Shown here: positions 48,682 to 59,379 of the stretch, one piece after another
How the letters are laid out: each line of letters opens with the position of its first letter
How positions within the stretch are numbered: position 1 is the stretch's first letter
Source of the DNA: Aquilaria yunnanensis
Lineage: Eukaryota; Streptophyta; Magnoliopsida; Malvales; Thymelaeaceae
NCBI GenBank assembly: GCA_039654915.1
Contig: CM077596.1
Coordinates: forward strand, 52,202,501-52,266,500
Direction of reading: 5' to 3'
DNA: 64,000 bases
The notes under the pieces: model-generated
Databases searched by the model: none
Seen by the model: the letters and a program-made list of their open reading frames with translations, nothing else
Told to the model about the DNA's origin: nothing
Made by a program: the position numbers and the translations under genes

Positions 48682-49800
48682 GGGTAAATTGCACCCGCTA
48701 CCCCCAACCTTTAAATTGTTGTCTTACTTCTAACCCTAACCTTCACTTTATTCATTCCATATCCCTAACCTCAATAAAACGTTTCATTTTGGCCCCATTT
48801 TGGACGGAAATAGTTTCTCAAACGGAAAAAGCCACTTTAGCAGATTACTCATGGGGAAAATGCTTGTTTTAACTCTTGAAAAAATCTCTTTTGCCAAAAA
48901 AGCCTTAAAACTTTTAAATCTAACAAAAATTTAGGTAAACATTTCCTACCTCTCCTCCCTCTCCGGCAGTGCCATCTCCGGCCTCCCTTTCTGCCCTGTC
49001 CTCCCATCTCCGGCTTGCGATTTGGCTTCCTCTTGATTTGGCTTCCCTTTCCGCCGTCGCTCACCCATCCACTCACCCATTCTCGCTTCTTCCCCTCCAT
49101 CATTGCCTCTAATTCGGCTTCCTCTTGATTTTATTCAACTTTTAGTCTCTCGATTAATTTCGATTCGGTTCAAGATGATGGGCTCCGAGAACCAGGGCTT
49201 CGATGAAGCCCATCTCTACCCTTCCGGTGAGGAACTGGAGAGCCTCGTGCTCAATGTGACCTCTGATCACACCGTCAATAGAAACCAAAGCAACCACTCC
49301 TACTCCAATTACCGAAACGCCATTTCGTCGTTCGCGGAAGCCTCACATCACCCGCTCTCGCCGCTGATCATCGTTACACTCGTCGATTCTCATCCACTCC
49401 TTGCGCCGTCTGCGTACCGAGACCCTAACGGTTCTAACAACAGCTCTTGCATTGAGCCTCCCTTCTATGTTGATGTTATCTTCAATCCCTTGGATGAGAG
49501 GCCAAAGATGGCACCGCTGGAAAGGAATGAGAGATAAGAGAGGTTTGCTTGAATTTTTGTTAGATTTAAAAGTTTTAAGGCTTTTTGACAAAAAGAGATT
49601 TTTACAAGGGTTAAAACAAGCATTTTCCCATGATTAATCTACTAACGTGGCTTTTTCCGTCTGAGATAACTATTTCCGTCCAAAAAATGGGCAAAATGAA
49701 ACATTTTATTGAGGTTAGGGATATGGAATGAACAAAGTGAAGGTTAGGGTTATAAGTGAGACAACAACTAAAGGTTGGGGGTAGCAGGTGTAATTTACCC
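48682..49800. mobile_element. Pack-MULE-like element with captured gene sequence
   Basis: This 1119-bp element has inverted repeats of about 250 bp. The left starts GGGTAAATTGCACCCGCTAC and the right read in reverse starts GGGTAAATTACACCTGCTAC. The flanks are a perfect 10-bp duplication ATCTTGATTC (48672-48681 and 49801-49810). The core (about 48935-49545) is GC-richer and contains a protein-coding fragment. Long TIRs, a 9-10 bp duplication, no transposase and captured coding sequence together define a Pack-MULE. The terminal GGGTAAAWT is shared with the elements at 8299 and 11511. Confidence 0.85.
49175..49537 (+). pseudogene. Captured first-exon fragment of a sorting nexin 2-like gene
   Basis: A 120-codon open frame beginning MMGSENQGFDEAHLYPSGEE resembles the N-terminal, pre-PX part of plant sorting nexin 2 proteins as I remember them. 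The MMGSEN start is the same. A later EEL/EEM..L block, an SNYRNAISS block, a region with HP and TP/TL..DSHPL, and an IEPPFYVDVIFNPLDE block follow in the same order. The PX domain and everything after it are missing; the frame ends in a few element-derived codons. About 70 bp upstream also looks like a leader. It is probably not functional as a sorting nexin. A search against plant SNX2 proteins would settle it. Confidence 0.65.
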
Positions 49801-50047
49801 ATCTTGATTCCTTTCTCAACCTTTTGAAAACCCACTAATGTCTTAGAGTTGACCCAAATTAAATTGACTACTAATATTTTCTCAAGCTAAATAAACAACA
49901 AAATGTTTTAAAATCAGCTCAATTAGACCATTAGAAATAAAAAATATCTTGTTAAATGATGATTATGTGGTGAAAATAAAATTTATTTGATCCAGTGATG
50001 TGGCAAAAATAAAGAAGTAAGTTTTTCGCCCTCCAGCATTAGTAGTG

Positions 50048-50158
50048 GGAACTTTCTACAATACCCACGAGTACCAATGCCCTCCCAATTGTAACCGTTG
50101 ATCTCGGCTTGGCAGAGAAACGGGAAATCGTGTGACTGGGATAACAGGTGAGGGAGGA
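50048..50158. repeat. Left outer terminal inverted repeat of the foldback element
   Basis: It pairs with 54074-54193 read in reverse. Shared blocks are CTACAATACCCAC, a TAACCGTT block and ACAGGTGAGG. Identity is moderate with gaps. Confidence 0.7.
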
Positions 50159-50164
50159 AAAAGA

Positions 50165-50554
50165 AAAAAAAGTGATAAAAAATTTTAAAATACAATAAAT
50201 ATTTCTAAAAAGTAAAAAAAAATTTAAAAAGTGAAATTTCTTTTAAAAAAATGATTAACTGTAAAAAAAAAGTGATAAAATTTTAAAAAGTAAGAAATGT
50301 TAAAAAATTGGTAAATTTTTTTAAAAAGCTATTAAAAACAAAAAAAGTGATAAATAATTATAAAATGTAATAAAATAATTTTTTATTTGCTTTTTAAAAA
50401 TATTTGTCAATTTTTTAAAATTTATCACATTTTCTTTATTTTATCGCTTTTTTATACATTTAATCGCCTTTTTTTTAATAAAATTTTATCACTTTTTTTT
50501 TTTTTTACATTTAATCGCTTTTTCTTACAGTTTATCGTTGAAGTTACCTTCGTT
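50165..50554. repeat. Left AT-rich arm, with an internal orientation flip
   Basis: From 50165 to about 50375 the AAAAGTGATAAA motifs read forward. From about 50376 to 50554 the same theme reads in reverse (TTTATCACTTTTT, ATTTAATCGCTTTTT). The second part is an inverted match, with small differences, to 51626-51800 on the far side of the array. Confidence 0.75.
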
Positions 50555-51625
50555 GTGACCGGATCACGTTGAAGGTACTTTAGATGTGACCCGGTCACTT
50601 TGAAGGTAGCCTAAAAATGTAACCGGGTCACGTTGAAGGTACCTTCGTTGTGACCGGGTCACTTTGAAGGTAACCTAAAAAAGTGACCGGGTCACCTTGA
50701 AGGTACCTTCGTTGGGACCGGGTCACGTTTAAGGTAACCTTCGATGTGACCCGGTCACATTTTTAGGTTACCTTCAATGTGACCCGGTCACAATGAAGGT
50801 ACCTTCGATGTGACCCGGTCACTTTTTTAGGTTACCTTAAACGTAACCAGGTCACAATGAAGGTACCTTCGAGGTGACCCGGTCACTTTTTAGGTTACCT
50901 TGAATGTGATCCGGTCACAATGAAGGTACCTTCAAGGTAACCCAGTCACTTTTTTAGGTTACCTTCAAAGTGACCCGATCACAACGAAGGTACCTTCGAG
51001 GTGACCCGGTCACTTTTTTAGGTTACCTTCAAAGTGACCCGGTCACAACGAAGGTACCTTCCACGTGACCCGGTCACTTTTTTAGATTACCTTCAACGTG
51101 ACCCGGTCACAACGAAGGTACCTTCAACGTGACCCGGTCACATTTTTAGGTTACCTTCAAAGTGACCGGGTCACCACGAAGGTACGTTCGAGGTGACCCG
51201 GTCACATTTTTAGGTTACTTTCAAAGTGACCCGGTCACATTTTTAGGTTACCTTCAAAGTAACCGGGTCACAACAAAGGTATCTTCGAGGTGACCTGGTC
51301 ACTTTTTTAGGTTACCTTCAAAGTGACCCGGTCACAACGAAAGTACCTTCCACGTGACCTGGTTATATTTTTAGGTTACCTTCAACGTGACCCGGTCACA
51401 TTTTTAGGTTACCTTCAAAGTGACCGGGCCACCACGAAGGTACTTTCGACTTGACCTGGTCACATTTTTAGGTTACTTTTCAAAGTGACCCAGTCACAAT
51501 GAAGGTACCATGGAGGTGACCCGGTCACATTTTTAGGTTACCTTCGAGGTGACCCGGTCACAACGAAGGTACCTTCAACGTGACCTGGTCACTTTTTTAA
51601 GTTACCTTCAATGTAACCCGGTCAC
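50555..51625. repeat. Array of 34 near-palindromic 13-mers, 64-bp double unit
   Basis: The 13-mer GTGACCCGGTCAC (6-bp inverted arms around one base) or a close variant occurs 34 times by my count. Two spacers alternate: an 18-bp type such as AACGAAGGTACCTTCAAC, which holds the perfect palindrome GAAGGTACCTTC, and a 20-bp type such as ATTTTTAGGTTACCTTCAAA. The double unit is 64 bp. The first six 13-mers are in one orientation and the rest in the other; the flip is at about 50733 at a symmetric AAGGTAACCTT spacer. At a few places two 20-bp spacers follow each other. There is no coding sequence. Confidence 0.92.
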
Positions 51626-52799
51626 ATGGAAGGTAACTTCAGCGATAAAATGTAACAAAAAGCAATTAAATGTAAAAAAATGTGATAAAATTTTTTAACA
51701 AAGCGATTAAATGTATAAAAAAGTGATAAAATAAAGAAAATGTGATAAATGTTAAAAAATTGGTAAATATTAGTAAAAGGAAAATAAAAACTGAAAAAGT
51801 GATAAATAATTTTAAAATGCAATAAATAATTTAAAATATTGATTTAAATAAGAGAAGTGATAAAAAAACTAAAAAAAGGAAACATTTTTTTAGAAAATCA
51901 ATTAAATAAATAAAAATTGATTAAAACTAGAAAATTTTATTAAATATAAAAAAATGATAAAATATAAACAAACGTGATAAATATTAAAAAATGGGAAATA
52001 TTTTTAAAAAGTGATTAAAAACAAAACAAAAGTGATAAAAATTCTAAAATGCAATAAATATTTTTTTTCCTAAGTTGATCAATATACATAGATTTTATAT
52101 TTTGACAATCATTGACATACGTAATTATATTATTTAGTATATTATTCAGCAATTAATATTTTTTTAATATTTTTTATATATTTATTAAATATGAAAAAAT
52201 GAAAAAACAGATAAAAAAGTTCAAAAAAGTGTTTGGAAAAAAAAATGATTAAAAATGAAAAAGAAGTGATTAAAAATAAAAAAATAATTAAAATTTAAAA
52301 AAATGAATACAATTAGAAAAGAAGCGATACCATTAAAAAAAAAGTGATACAATAAAAAAAAAGTTATAAATGTAAAAAAAATTGGAAAATATTTTTGAAA
52401 AACTATTTAAGCCGGAAAAAGTGATAAATCATTCTACAATGGAAAAAATAATTTGGAATAACGATAAACCTAAAAAAAACCGATAAAAAAGTAAAAGGAA
52501 GTGAAATTTTTAAAAGAAGGTGATTAAATAAAGGAAAAAGCGATTAGAACTAAAAAAAAGTGAAAATCTGTTCAAAAAAGTGATTAAATATATGAAAAAG
52601 CGATAAATTTTTTTTAAAAAGTGATCAGTGTAAAAAAAATTGGTAAATCTATTGAAAACCAAAAAAAGTGATAAATAATTCTACAATGGAATAAATAAAT
52701 TTAAAAAATGATTAAATTAAAAAAAATCTATATAAAACTAAAAAAAAGTGAATTTTTTTCAAAAAAGTCAAAAAAAGTGATTAAAACTAAAAAAAAGTG

Positions 52800-52837
<38 letters not shown>

Positions 52838-53060
52838 TGATAAATGTTAAAAAATTGGCTATTAAAAACCAAAAAAGTGATAAATAATTCTCAAATGTAA
52901 TAAATAATTTAAACAAATGATTAAAAAAATTGATAAAAAACTAAAAAAAGTGGAAATTTTTTCAAAAAAGTGATTAAATAAAAAAATGATTAAAACTAAA
53001 AAAATCCAAATTTTTTTCAGAAAAGTGATTAAATTTATAAAAAAATTGATTACATCTAAG
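51626..53060. repeat. Right AT-rich arm with diverged AAAAGTGATAAATAATT repeats
   Basis: Copies of the theme are seen near 51798, 52027, 52416, 52664 and 52872, spaced roughly 210-390 bp. The first 170 bp mirror the left arm next to the array. An (TA)n run lies at 52803-52835. Confidence 0.75.
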
Positions 53061-54073
53061 TTATACTTATTTATTTTAATAAAATCCAAATTCATTTTCC
53101 TAAATTAATTTATGTTAACTTAATTTATTGTAGTTCACTTAAAAGTTTAGGTATCAATGTTGTAATTTTAACATTTACCTGCTAATACCATTAAATTTAC
53201 TAAATATGAAAATAACCCATAAACTCAAAACTTAACTTTATCCCTAAACCCAACTCTAACCTTAAAATGGGGAAAGTAAAAAAACTTTTGTGAATATTTT
53301 TATGACAATAAAATATATTTTTACTAATTTTTTTCGGATAGAATTTCAAAAATTTACAAAAAAAAAAACGTACATGAAAACAAATATTTGGACATAAAAC
53401 AGTGATGCATTTTATTTAAAAAATAACTATTTTATAAAAAATAAAGTCTTCACATGATGAAAAAATTGTATATTATTCTTATATGAAGTGATTAAGGGTG
53501 AAGGTTAAGGGTTGAGGGTTTTAGTATATTATTGCATATTATTCTTATAAGAAGTGACTATTCACCTAAATTATACTTTTATTGATAATTCACATGCCAA
53601 GAAGTCTAAAAAGTAACTTTAATAATTTTTTATGAATATTTTTAGTTAAACATACTACAAGATGTAAAATTAACCAGAAATAAATCACATAAAAATTGAA
53701 TTATGTAATTTAAATTTTTTGAAATATCATCCAAAAGTTTTATCTGTTAATCATTTTTTTCATTTGCTTTACTAAGTTGATCAATATATGAGTTCCATTG
53801 CCATATAAAATAATTTTTTATTAATTGTATTATTTCATAATTAATTTTTTTTACACCTCTAATTTTTTAAAAATTAATTTTCTTCTTTTTAAAAATGTTT
53901 ATTCAACAAAATACTTTCTTTCATATTTTTTTTCTCTTACTTTCTCCCCCTCGTTTTTTCTTTTTCTCATACTTTTTCCCCTTTCTCCGGTTACCTTTCT
54001 ACGAATTTTTTATTTTTTTTCCTTTCTATTTATTTCACTCTCCTTCCCCCTCTCTATTATTTATTTCTTTCTT
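53061..54073. other. AT-rich interior of the foldback element
   Basis: No gene is seen. T/C-rich sequence at 53880-54070 gives Phe/Leu/Ser-rich false frames. A 'gaggttaagggttgagggtt' string occurs near 53500. Confidence 0.4.
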
Positions 54074-54201
54074 CTCCTCACCTGTCACGCCAATTAGCCG
54101 GTTTGCCTTTTCATCGCCAAACGAGGATTAACGGTTAAGATCGGGGAGGCATGGATACCCCGTTTTCGGGGGTGGGTATTGTAGTTTGTTCCGTCAGTAG
54201 T

Positions 54202-54546
54202 GGCACCCCATTGGCGTTTGCAGGCATCCTTGGCAGAGTCATTCTGGTCGGCGACTTTGGTCACCCCATTGCTAATGATGTTTCTTCGTATTGTTGTAGC
54301 TTCCTTGATATAATTCACAAAGCTCTTCTACTTGGTCATCGAATTCTTTATTATAATAGTTTCCAACTATGCTTTGTTTGTTTATTATTCAACATCCGTC
54401 CTTAAGGCGCACATTCGTGACCACAAAGCCGCCCCTATGTCGCCCGGCAGTGACTTGTCACTAGATTCGCAGCACCTAGCTAGCCGTCTGAGTTTAATTG
54501 CAACTATCTTCGTGATTTGTCAACTGAAAGTTCATCAACTAGGAGG
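54202..54546. other. Short unassigned spacer between the foldback and hAT elements
   Basis: Base composition is balanced. An 84-codon open frame at 54151-54405 starts inside the foldback TIR and has no motif. Nothing is called. Confidence 0.35.
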
Positions 54547-54554
54547 ATCTAGGG

Positions 54555-57500
54555 TAGAGATGGGAGTCGGGTCTACCCAACCTAGGACAGGCCGGGCCTG
54601 GGTTTAGGTCGTGTAGACCCAGGAATGGACCGGGTATAGGTGGTTCGATCATGGTCCGATCCTAGGCCGAGTTTGTGGGTTTGATGTTTTTTTAAATGAA
54701 AACAAATCAATTAATTAATTTTTTTTTGAAGGAAAAATACCGCCGCTGGTGTAAGTTTTATTAAGTAGAAAACCAAATGACACTTACAAAAAATGGGAAC
54801 AGGCTTTACATTTTCAAATAGCAAAAGTTCCAAAAATGATGAAAAATAAAAACATATGATCTATGCTTAACAGCATAGTTAGATAAAATACAAATTATAT
54901 GTAAGAAGGAAAAAAAAAATTCAAGTCTCTTAATAAGATATTACCTCGTCATTCAAAAACTTTTGGTCTTGCTTGCGAGTGCTGCGAGGCCTCAATCTCG
55001 GTTGCATATGTATAGTTCCACCACATCGGGCGTTAATCTTGATCGTTTTTCTGATGTCACCTATTTTCCCGCACTAAACACTGTCTCGGATGCCATGATG
55101 GAGATTGAAACAGTGAGAATCTCTTGTGCGATTATTGATAAGATCAGAAACCTTGATCTTTTTTGTTTCCACCACTCCAATATATCAACGTCGCTTGGAT
55201 TGAACGATGTGTTGAGATAGCTATCAACCTCAGCTAAACTTGATGTTGTCAGTCTTGGACGTTTCAACATTTGGAGGGCCGGGTTGAATCTTGATGAAAT
55301 TGATATCCATGGAGACTCGGTTTGAGAAGTTTCGGATCTTACCTTATCCAAATGCCGCTCACAATATAGCTTATACAAAGAATGCAAGTACTTGAAAGTA
55401 GTAGCAGACATAGTCAAAACATTTATAATGAGACATTTCTAAATAAGTATGATAAATGCTTTCAAGCAATATGGTCATGCCAGTTAATTTGACTTATGGA
55501 TCAAGCAAAAAAGCAACTAAAAATATATGTGGAATGTTTTCAAAATACTAAAGTCATTTAGGCCACATGGCTTCGACAGTCAATTTCAATAACTCATCAT
55601 CTTTAAACTAATGTAAAGCATATGTAATGTTTACTAAATGAAGCAACACTTGATGAATGGTTGGATATTAAACACAGGAGAAAAATTCAGTTGTCTCATA
55701 AAAAAACTTAAGCAATTCAACGATTTTAGAACATTTTTCTCATCCTTCAATCGTAAGGAATTCACAACCCATCTTAAAGTTCATGAAATATGTCAACAAA
55801 TATGCATAAGGGTTGGACAGTCCAATTTAAACCATTTCCAAGAAAATGGTTTTTTGATTTTCAAAATAAAAAATTTTGAATTCACAAAACACAGCAGGTC
55901 TTGATTTCAAAAATGTTAATGAGTTCCGAATAGTCACAATTTCATTTTGGAGAATTTCTAAATCCTTTTGTACACAAAGGTTCAAAATATTGCATATGCA
56001 TCTAATGTAAAAAAATGCACCATTGAGAGGTGGTTTTAATGCTTGGGTCACAAGGCAAGCAACAACATCATTGTTTGAAGCATTATCAAATGAAATGCAT
56101 AGGACTTTGTCAGAACAAAAATAATCACGTAAAGTTTCTAATATACTATTGCATATGTGATAACTAGTCTGATCAATTTCAATGACCCTAAATAACAAAA
56201 TTCATTTTTGCATAACCCAATCAGAATCAATCCAATGAGAAGTAACACAATAATATGATTGACCTTTAGGTGATGTCAACATGTCAGAAGTAAATGCCAC
56301 TCAATGATTAAGAGTACAAAAATATGCTTGCAAATATGATTTTTCGGCTTCAAGTAGTTTAAAGCTTTCATTTCTAGCTATTTTCCTAGACACTTTTTTA
56401 AATGCAGGATTTAATTGTGATTTAATCCAAGATTCTAGGTGCACATCTTCAGCCTGTGAAAAAGGTTTTTCAGTAAGCATCATCTAATTTATCATGCATT
56501 CTTTACAAGATTGTTGGTTAAAACGAAATATACCTAACCTGCTGGTTGTACTCCCAAGTTGTGTTTGTCCTCCAGAACTAATCGTGGCATTGGGAAAGAC
56601 ATTAGGATGTTAATTTTCAATGTGGTGCCGCAGCGTTCTAGTGCCATAATTCTTTTTATGAACCAACTTTTTCCTGCAATGTTTACATTTCCCATACCTT
56701 GACTCGCCTTCATATACTAGCTTATAGTGCTCCAATACCCAAGTCATGAGTCTCGAGGATTTACCTTATCCTTGAGTTTCTATTGCAATAGGTTGACAGC
56801 TTGTTGGCGTCGGTTGTGATGACAGATCCTCGGCAACCGTTGCATCTATTTATTCAACATCATCATCTGATAATTGATCGTCGAGAGCCAAATTGTAATT
56901 TGTCATATCGATTCCGGCATCATCGTCGTGCAACTCCTCAATTGGGATGCCTTTTTCGGTTTGCCAAGAACCACAATAGAACAAGCCTCGGAGGCTGGTG
57001 GTGCAGGAAGATGAAGGCTTTATTGACTTGCCCTTTCCTCTTGAAGCCATGACTCTTGAAGTAATAGTAGTGATTAATGCAAAATTTAGAGGAGATTATG
57101 AAGATATTTAAAAAAGATTAGCAAAAAAACTAAAATGCTTGAGAGAATACAGTAGAGGAAGAAGAAAGATTGAATTTTGGTGTGAGGGTAGAGTGGAAAT
57201 GACACTCTTATTTATAGGATAGGGCCAAAAGTTGTTTGGACAAAAAAAGTCCTTCAATTTTAGTTGTTTTGGGGGGGGGGGGGAGTGAAAGTGAAATTTT
57301 GGGATCAAATTATAGCAGAAAACTATTGGGGGACTGATTATGTAATTAACCTTTTTTTTTTTGAAAATCTTTTACAGGTTACCATTTCTGGCCGTTGCCC
57401 AATGTTAGGCCCAGTCGAGACCGGACTGGACTGGCCGATCCCTGTCCTGGGCCGGGTTGTTTTGTTTTGCGTGGACCTCTCCCTTTAGGCCCAAATTCGG

Positions 57501-57627
57501 CACACATTTTTAAGGGCCTTTTATGGGCCATGCCGAGCTAGTTTTGACCGATCCAAGGCAAGTTTGACTACAAGCCGGTCTTGGTTTGGGCTGGTCCTGG
57601 TTTTGGCCGGTCCAACTCCCATCTCTA
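54555..57627 (-). mobile_element. hAT-superfamily DNA transposon, decayed, 3.07 kb
   Basis: The ends are TAGAGATGGGAGTCGGGTC and, read in reverse, TAGAGATGGGAGTTGGACC. The flanks ATCTAGGG (54547-54554) and ATATGGGG (57628-57635) agree at six of eight positions, fitting an 8-bp hAT duplication. Both subterminal zones are rich in GGCCGG / GGGCC motifs. The transposase lies inside on the minus strand. Confidence 0.85.
55061..57050 (-). pseudogene. hAT transposase with BED zinc finger, broken
   Basis: Read from the minus strand, the N-terminal start is near 57050. A BED-type finger follows at about 56600-56720, with CKHC and HHIEN. Then come a TEKPFSQAEDVHLESW block (56483-56301), a catalytic-region block with FDNASNN and IRCICNILNLCV (about 56198-55827), and the C-terminal dimerisation block with ILEWWKQ and MASETVFSAG (55417-55061). 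Stops and frameshifts separate the blocks, so no full protein can be made. Confidence 0.85.
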
Positions 57628-57635
57628 ATATGGGG

Positions 57636-58268
57636 TCACTACCATTGATAACAAAAGGGTGGGATAGGGCATAATACAAGGTTTGCATGGGTGAGTTAGA
57701 GGCTCAATTGATAGTGATGGCGTGATGGTGAAGAAAATGCCAAGTGCAAAGAGAGAGTGAGAGTTGAGACTGAAAAAAAATGATACTTAGGGAGAGAAAA
57801 AAAATAGGAAGCCATGTCAACTTCATTTTAACAATAGTAGTTAATTCGGTCTAACTTAGAAATATCATTGGTTTATTTTGGTAAAAAACTATTAGTGGCA
57901 AATTTGGGCTAGCCCTAAAATATTAGTAGTTTTTTTTGTTATTTTTTTTTATCTCACTTCTTTTCTTTATTGTCATCTTATTGCAGAGAAGCAGTTCCAC
58001 CAATTCATGAGGGAACTTAATAAGCTCTGCTCTGCTTCTGACCTTTCTTTGTACCATTTCTAGCTCTTGAGTATTTAAAAAAAATAAATAAGCTTTTAGG
58101 CCCCCTACGCATGTCCCCTATGCATGCTAATTAATTCAAAATTTGGGGCATAATGAGAACATATACTACTTATGGCTCCCATGTGTGCTAAAACCACTAA
58201 AATAATTAGTTTTTGTAAGATTTTGCTTATTTTTTTTATCCATAATTAATAGCATTTAAAAATTAATA
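57636..58268. other. AT-rich intergenic sequence
   Basis: No gene is seen. The GCAGAGAAGCAGTTCCACCA string at about 57984 resembles sequence at 14794-14820 but is too short to interpret. Confidence 0.35.
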
Positions 58269-58961
58269 CTCCCTCCGTCCCAAGTTTTTTACTCCATTTG
58301 TGTTTTACACGGAGATTAAGAAATGGTAAAAATATGTATCATTTTCCAATTTTACCCTTAGTTTAACAATTCTCCTTTCCTACTGCTATACGCCAGACGT
58401 GGAATCTGTTACTGTTTCTCCTCGCCTCACTGTCTCTCACCTTCAATCTCCTCATCTCATCGATTCGGTTTCCCACGTCGGCCATCTTCTCGATTTGGCG
58501 CCTCTCGCCTCATCTCTGATCGTCTCCTCGCCTCATCGTCTCTAACCTCCAATCTTCTGCCTTGTCAACTCTCACGTTTCGCCTTTGTTCTCCCCGCCTC
58601 TCGCCTCCTATCTCCTCGTCTATCACCTTCAATCTCTTCACCTCATCGCCTACCTTCGAATCGGCCATTTCCTCAATTTGGTGATCTCCCACCACCTCGA
58701 TCTAAATCTCCTCACTGGCCGCTGTCAACAGCTTCGGTGGACTAGCTCTGCCATCAGCGACGTCAGTCGACCAGCTCCGCATCCAACTGCCGACAACCAT
58801 CGATGCATTTGCTCTAACTCCTTACTTTCATTTTTTCAAAGAAGAAGAAGAGGGTAATATGGTCATTAAGCATGATAAAACTTACTAAAAAAGGAAATGG
58901 TGCAGAGAATATGGGACGGCCCAAAATAAAAAATGGAGCAGAAAACCTGAGACGGATGGAG
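58269..58961. mobile_element. Stowaway-like (Tc1/mariner) element with a C-rich passenger
   Basis: It begins CTCCCTCCGTCCCAAG and ends, read in reverse, CTCCATCCGTCTCAGG, flanked by TA on both sides (58267-58268 and 58962-58963). This is the Stowaway signature. At 693 bp it is longer than usual MITEs. The core (58390-58800) is C/T-rich with repeated CTCCTCGCCTCAT themes. A 90-codon open frame there has no motif. Confidence 0.85.
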
Positions 58962-58963
58962 TA

Positions 58964-59379
58964 TTTTATTTACATAATCACTTGTATTATATTTTTTTTC
59001 TATATATTAGTTAATTTTTATGAATTGTTTCCATACTGGACTTAAGAAATATACTCTTTTTTTTTGTTAAAAATTTTTTGCAGTTATTTTTGAACTACAA
59101 GTTAAAAAGATGGTGATTACATATAGAAATAAACATAAATAATCACTTATAATCACTAATAAGGGCAATACCTCTAGTAAATCCGTTATACTAGCAGCAA
59201 GAATTTGTTTGGGGCCTAAGTTGAAAATGTGGAATTAACTGTAGGGCTTCTCAAAGTTGTAACCAATAACTGTCACAATTTGAAACAAAATAAAGACATG
59301 ATCCAAAAAAGAAAAAGAACACAGACACGAAGAAGCTCAATGGTTGTAGCTTCAAATAAGTTCCTAAAAGTAAAAACTT
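58964..59379. other. AT-rich intergenic sequence
   Basis: Nothing recognisable is seen. Confidence 0.35.

Larger units (their letters stand above)
50047..54193. mobile_element. Composite foldback element with palindromic tandem array, 4.1 kb
   Basis: The outer inverted repeats are about 50047-50158 and 54074-54193. Both read CTACAATACCCAC near the end and ACAGGTGAGG at the inner limit, and the outermost GGAAC pairs with GTTCC. The flanks are TTAGTAGT (50039-50046) and TCAGTAGT (54194-54201), an 8-bp duplication with one mismatch that could be read as 9 bp. Inside are very AT-rich repeats built on AAAAGTGATAAATAATT and a GC-richer palindromic array. No protein-coding sequence is seen. It resembles plant foldback/FARE-type or Mutator-like elements in architecture; a superfamily cannot be fixed. 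Confidence 0.75.

Noticed and set aside
50555..51625. CRISPR-like array
   Set aside because: This is a plant nuclear region. The 'spacers' are themselves repeats of two fixed types, and no cas genes are present.
53825..54131. Phe/Leu/Ser-rich frames of 78-90 codons
   Set aside because: They arise from T/C-rich sequence inside the foldback element and have no motif.
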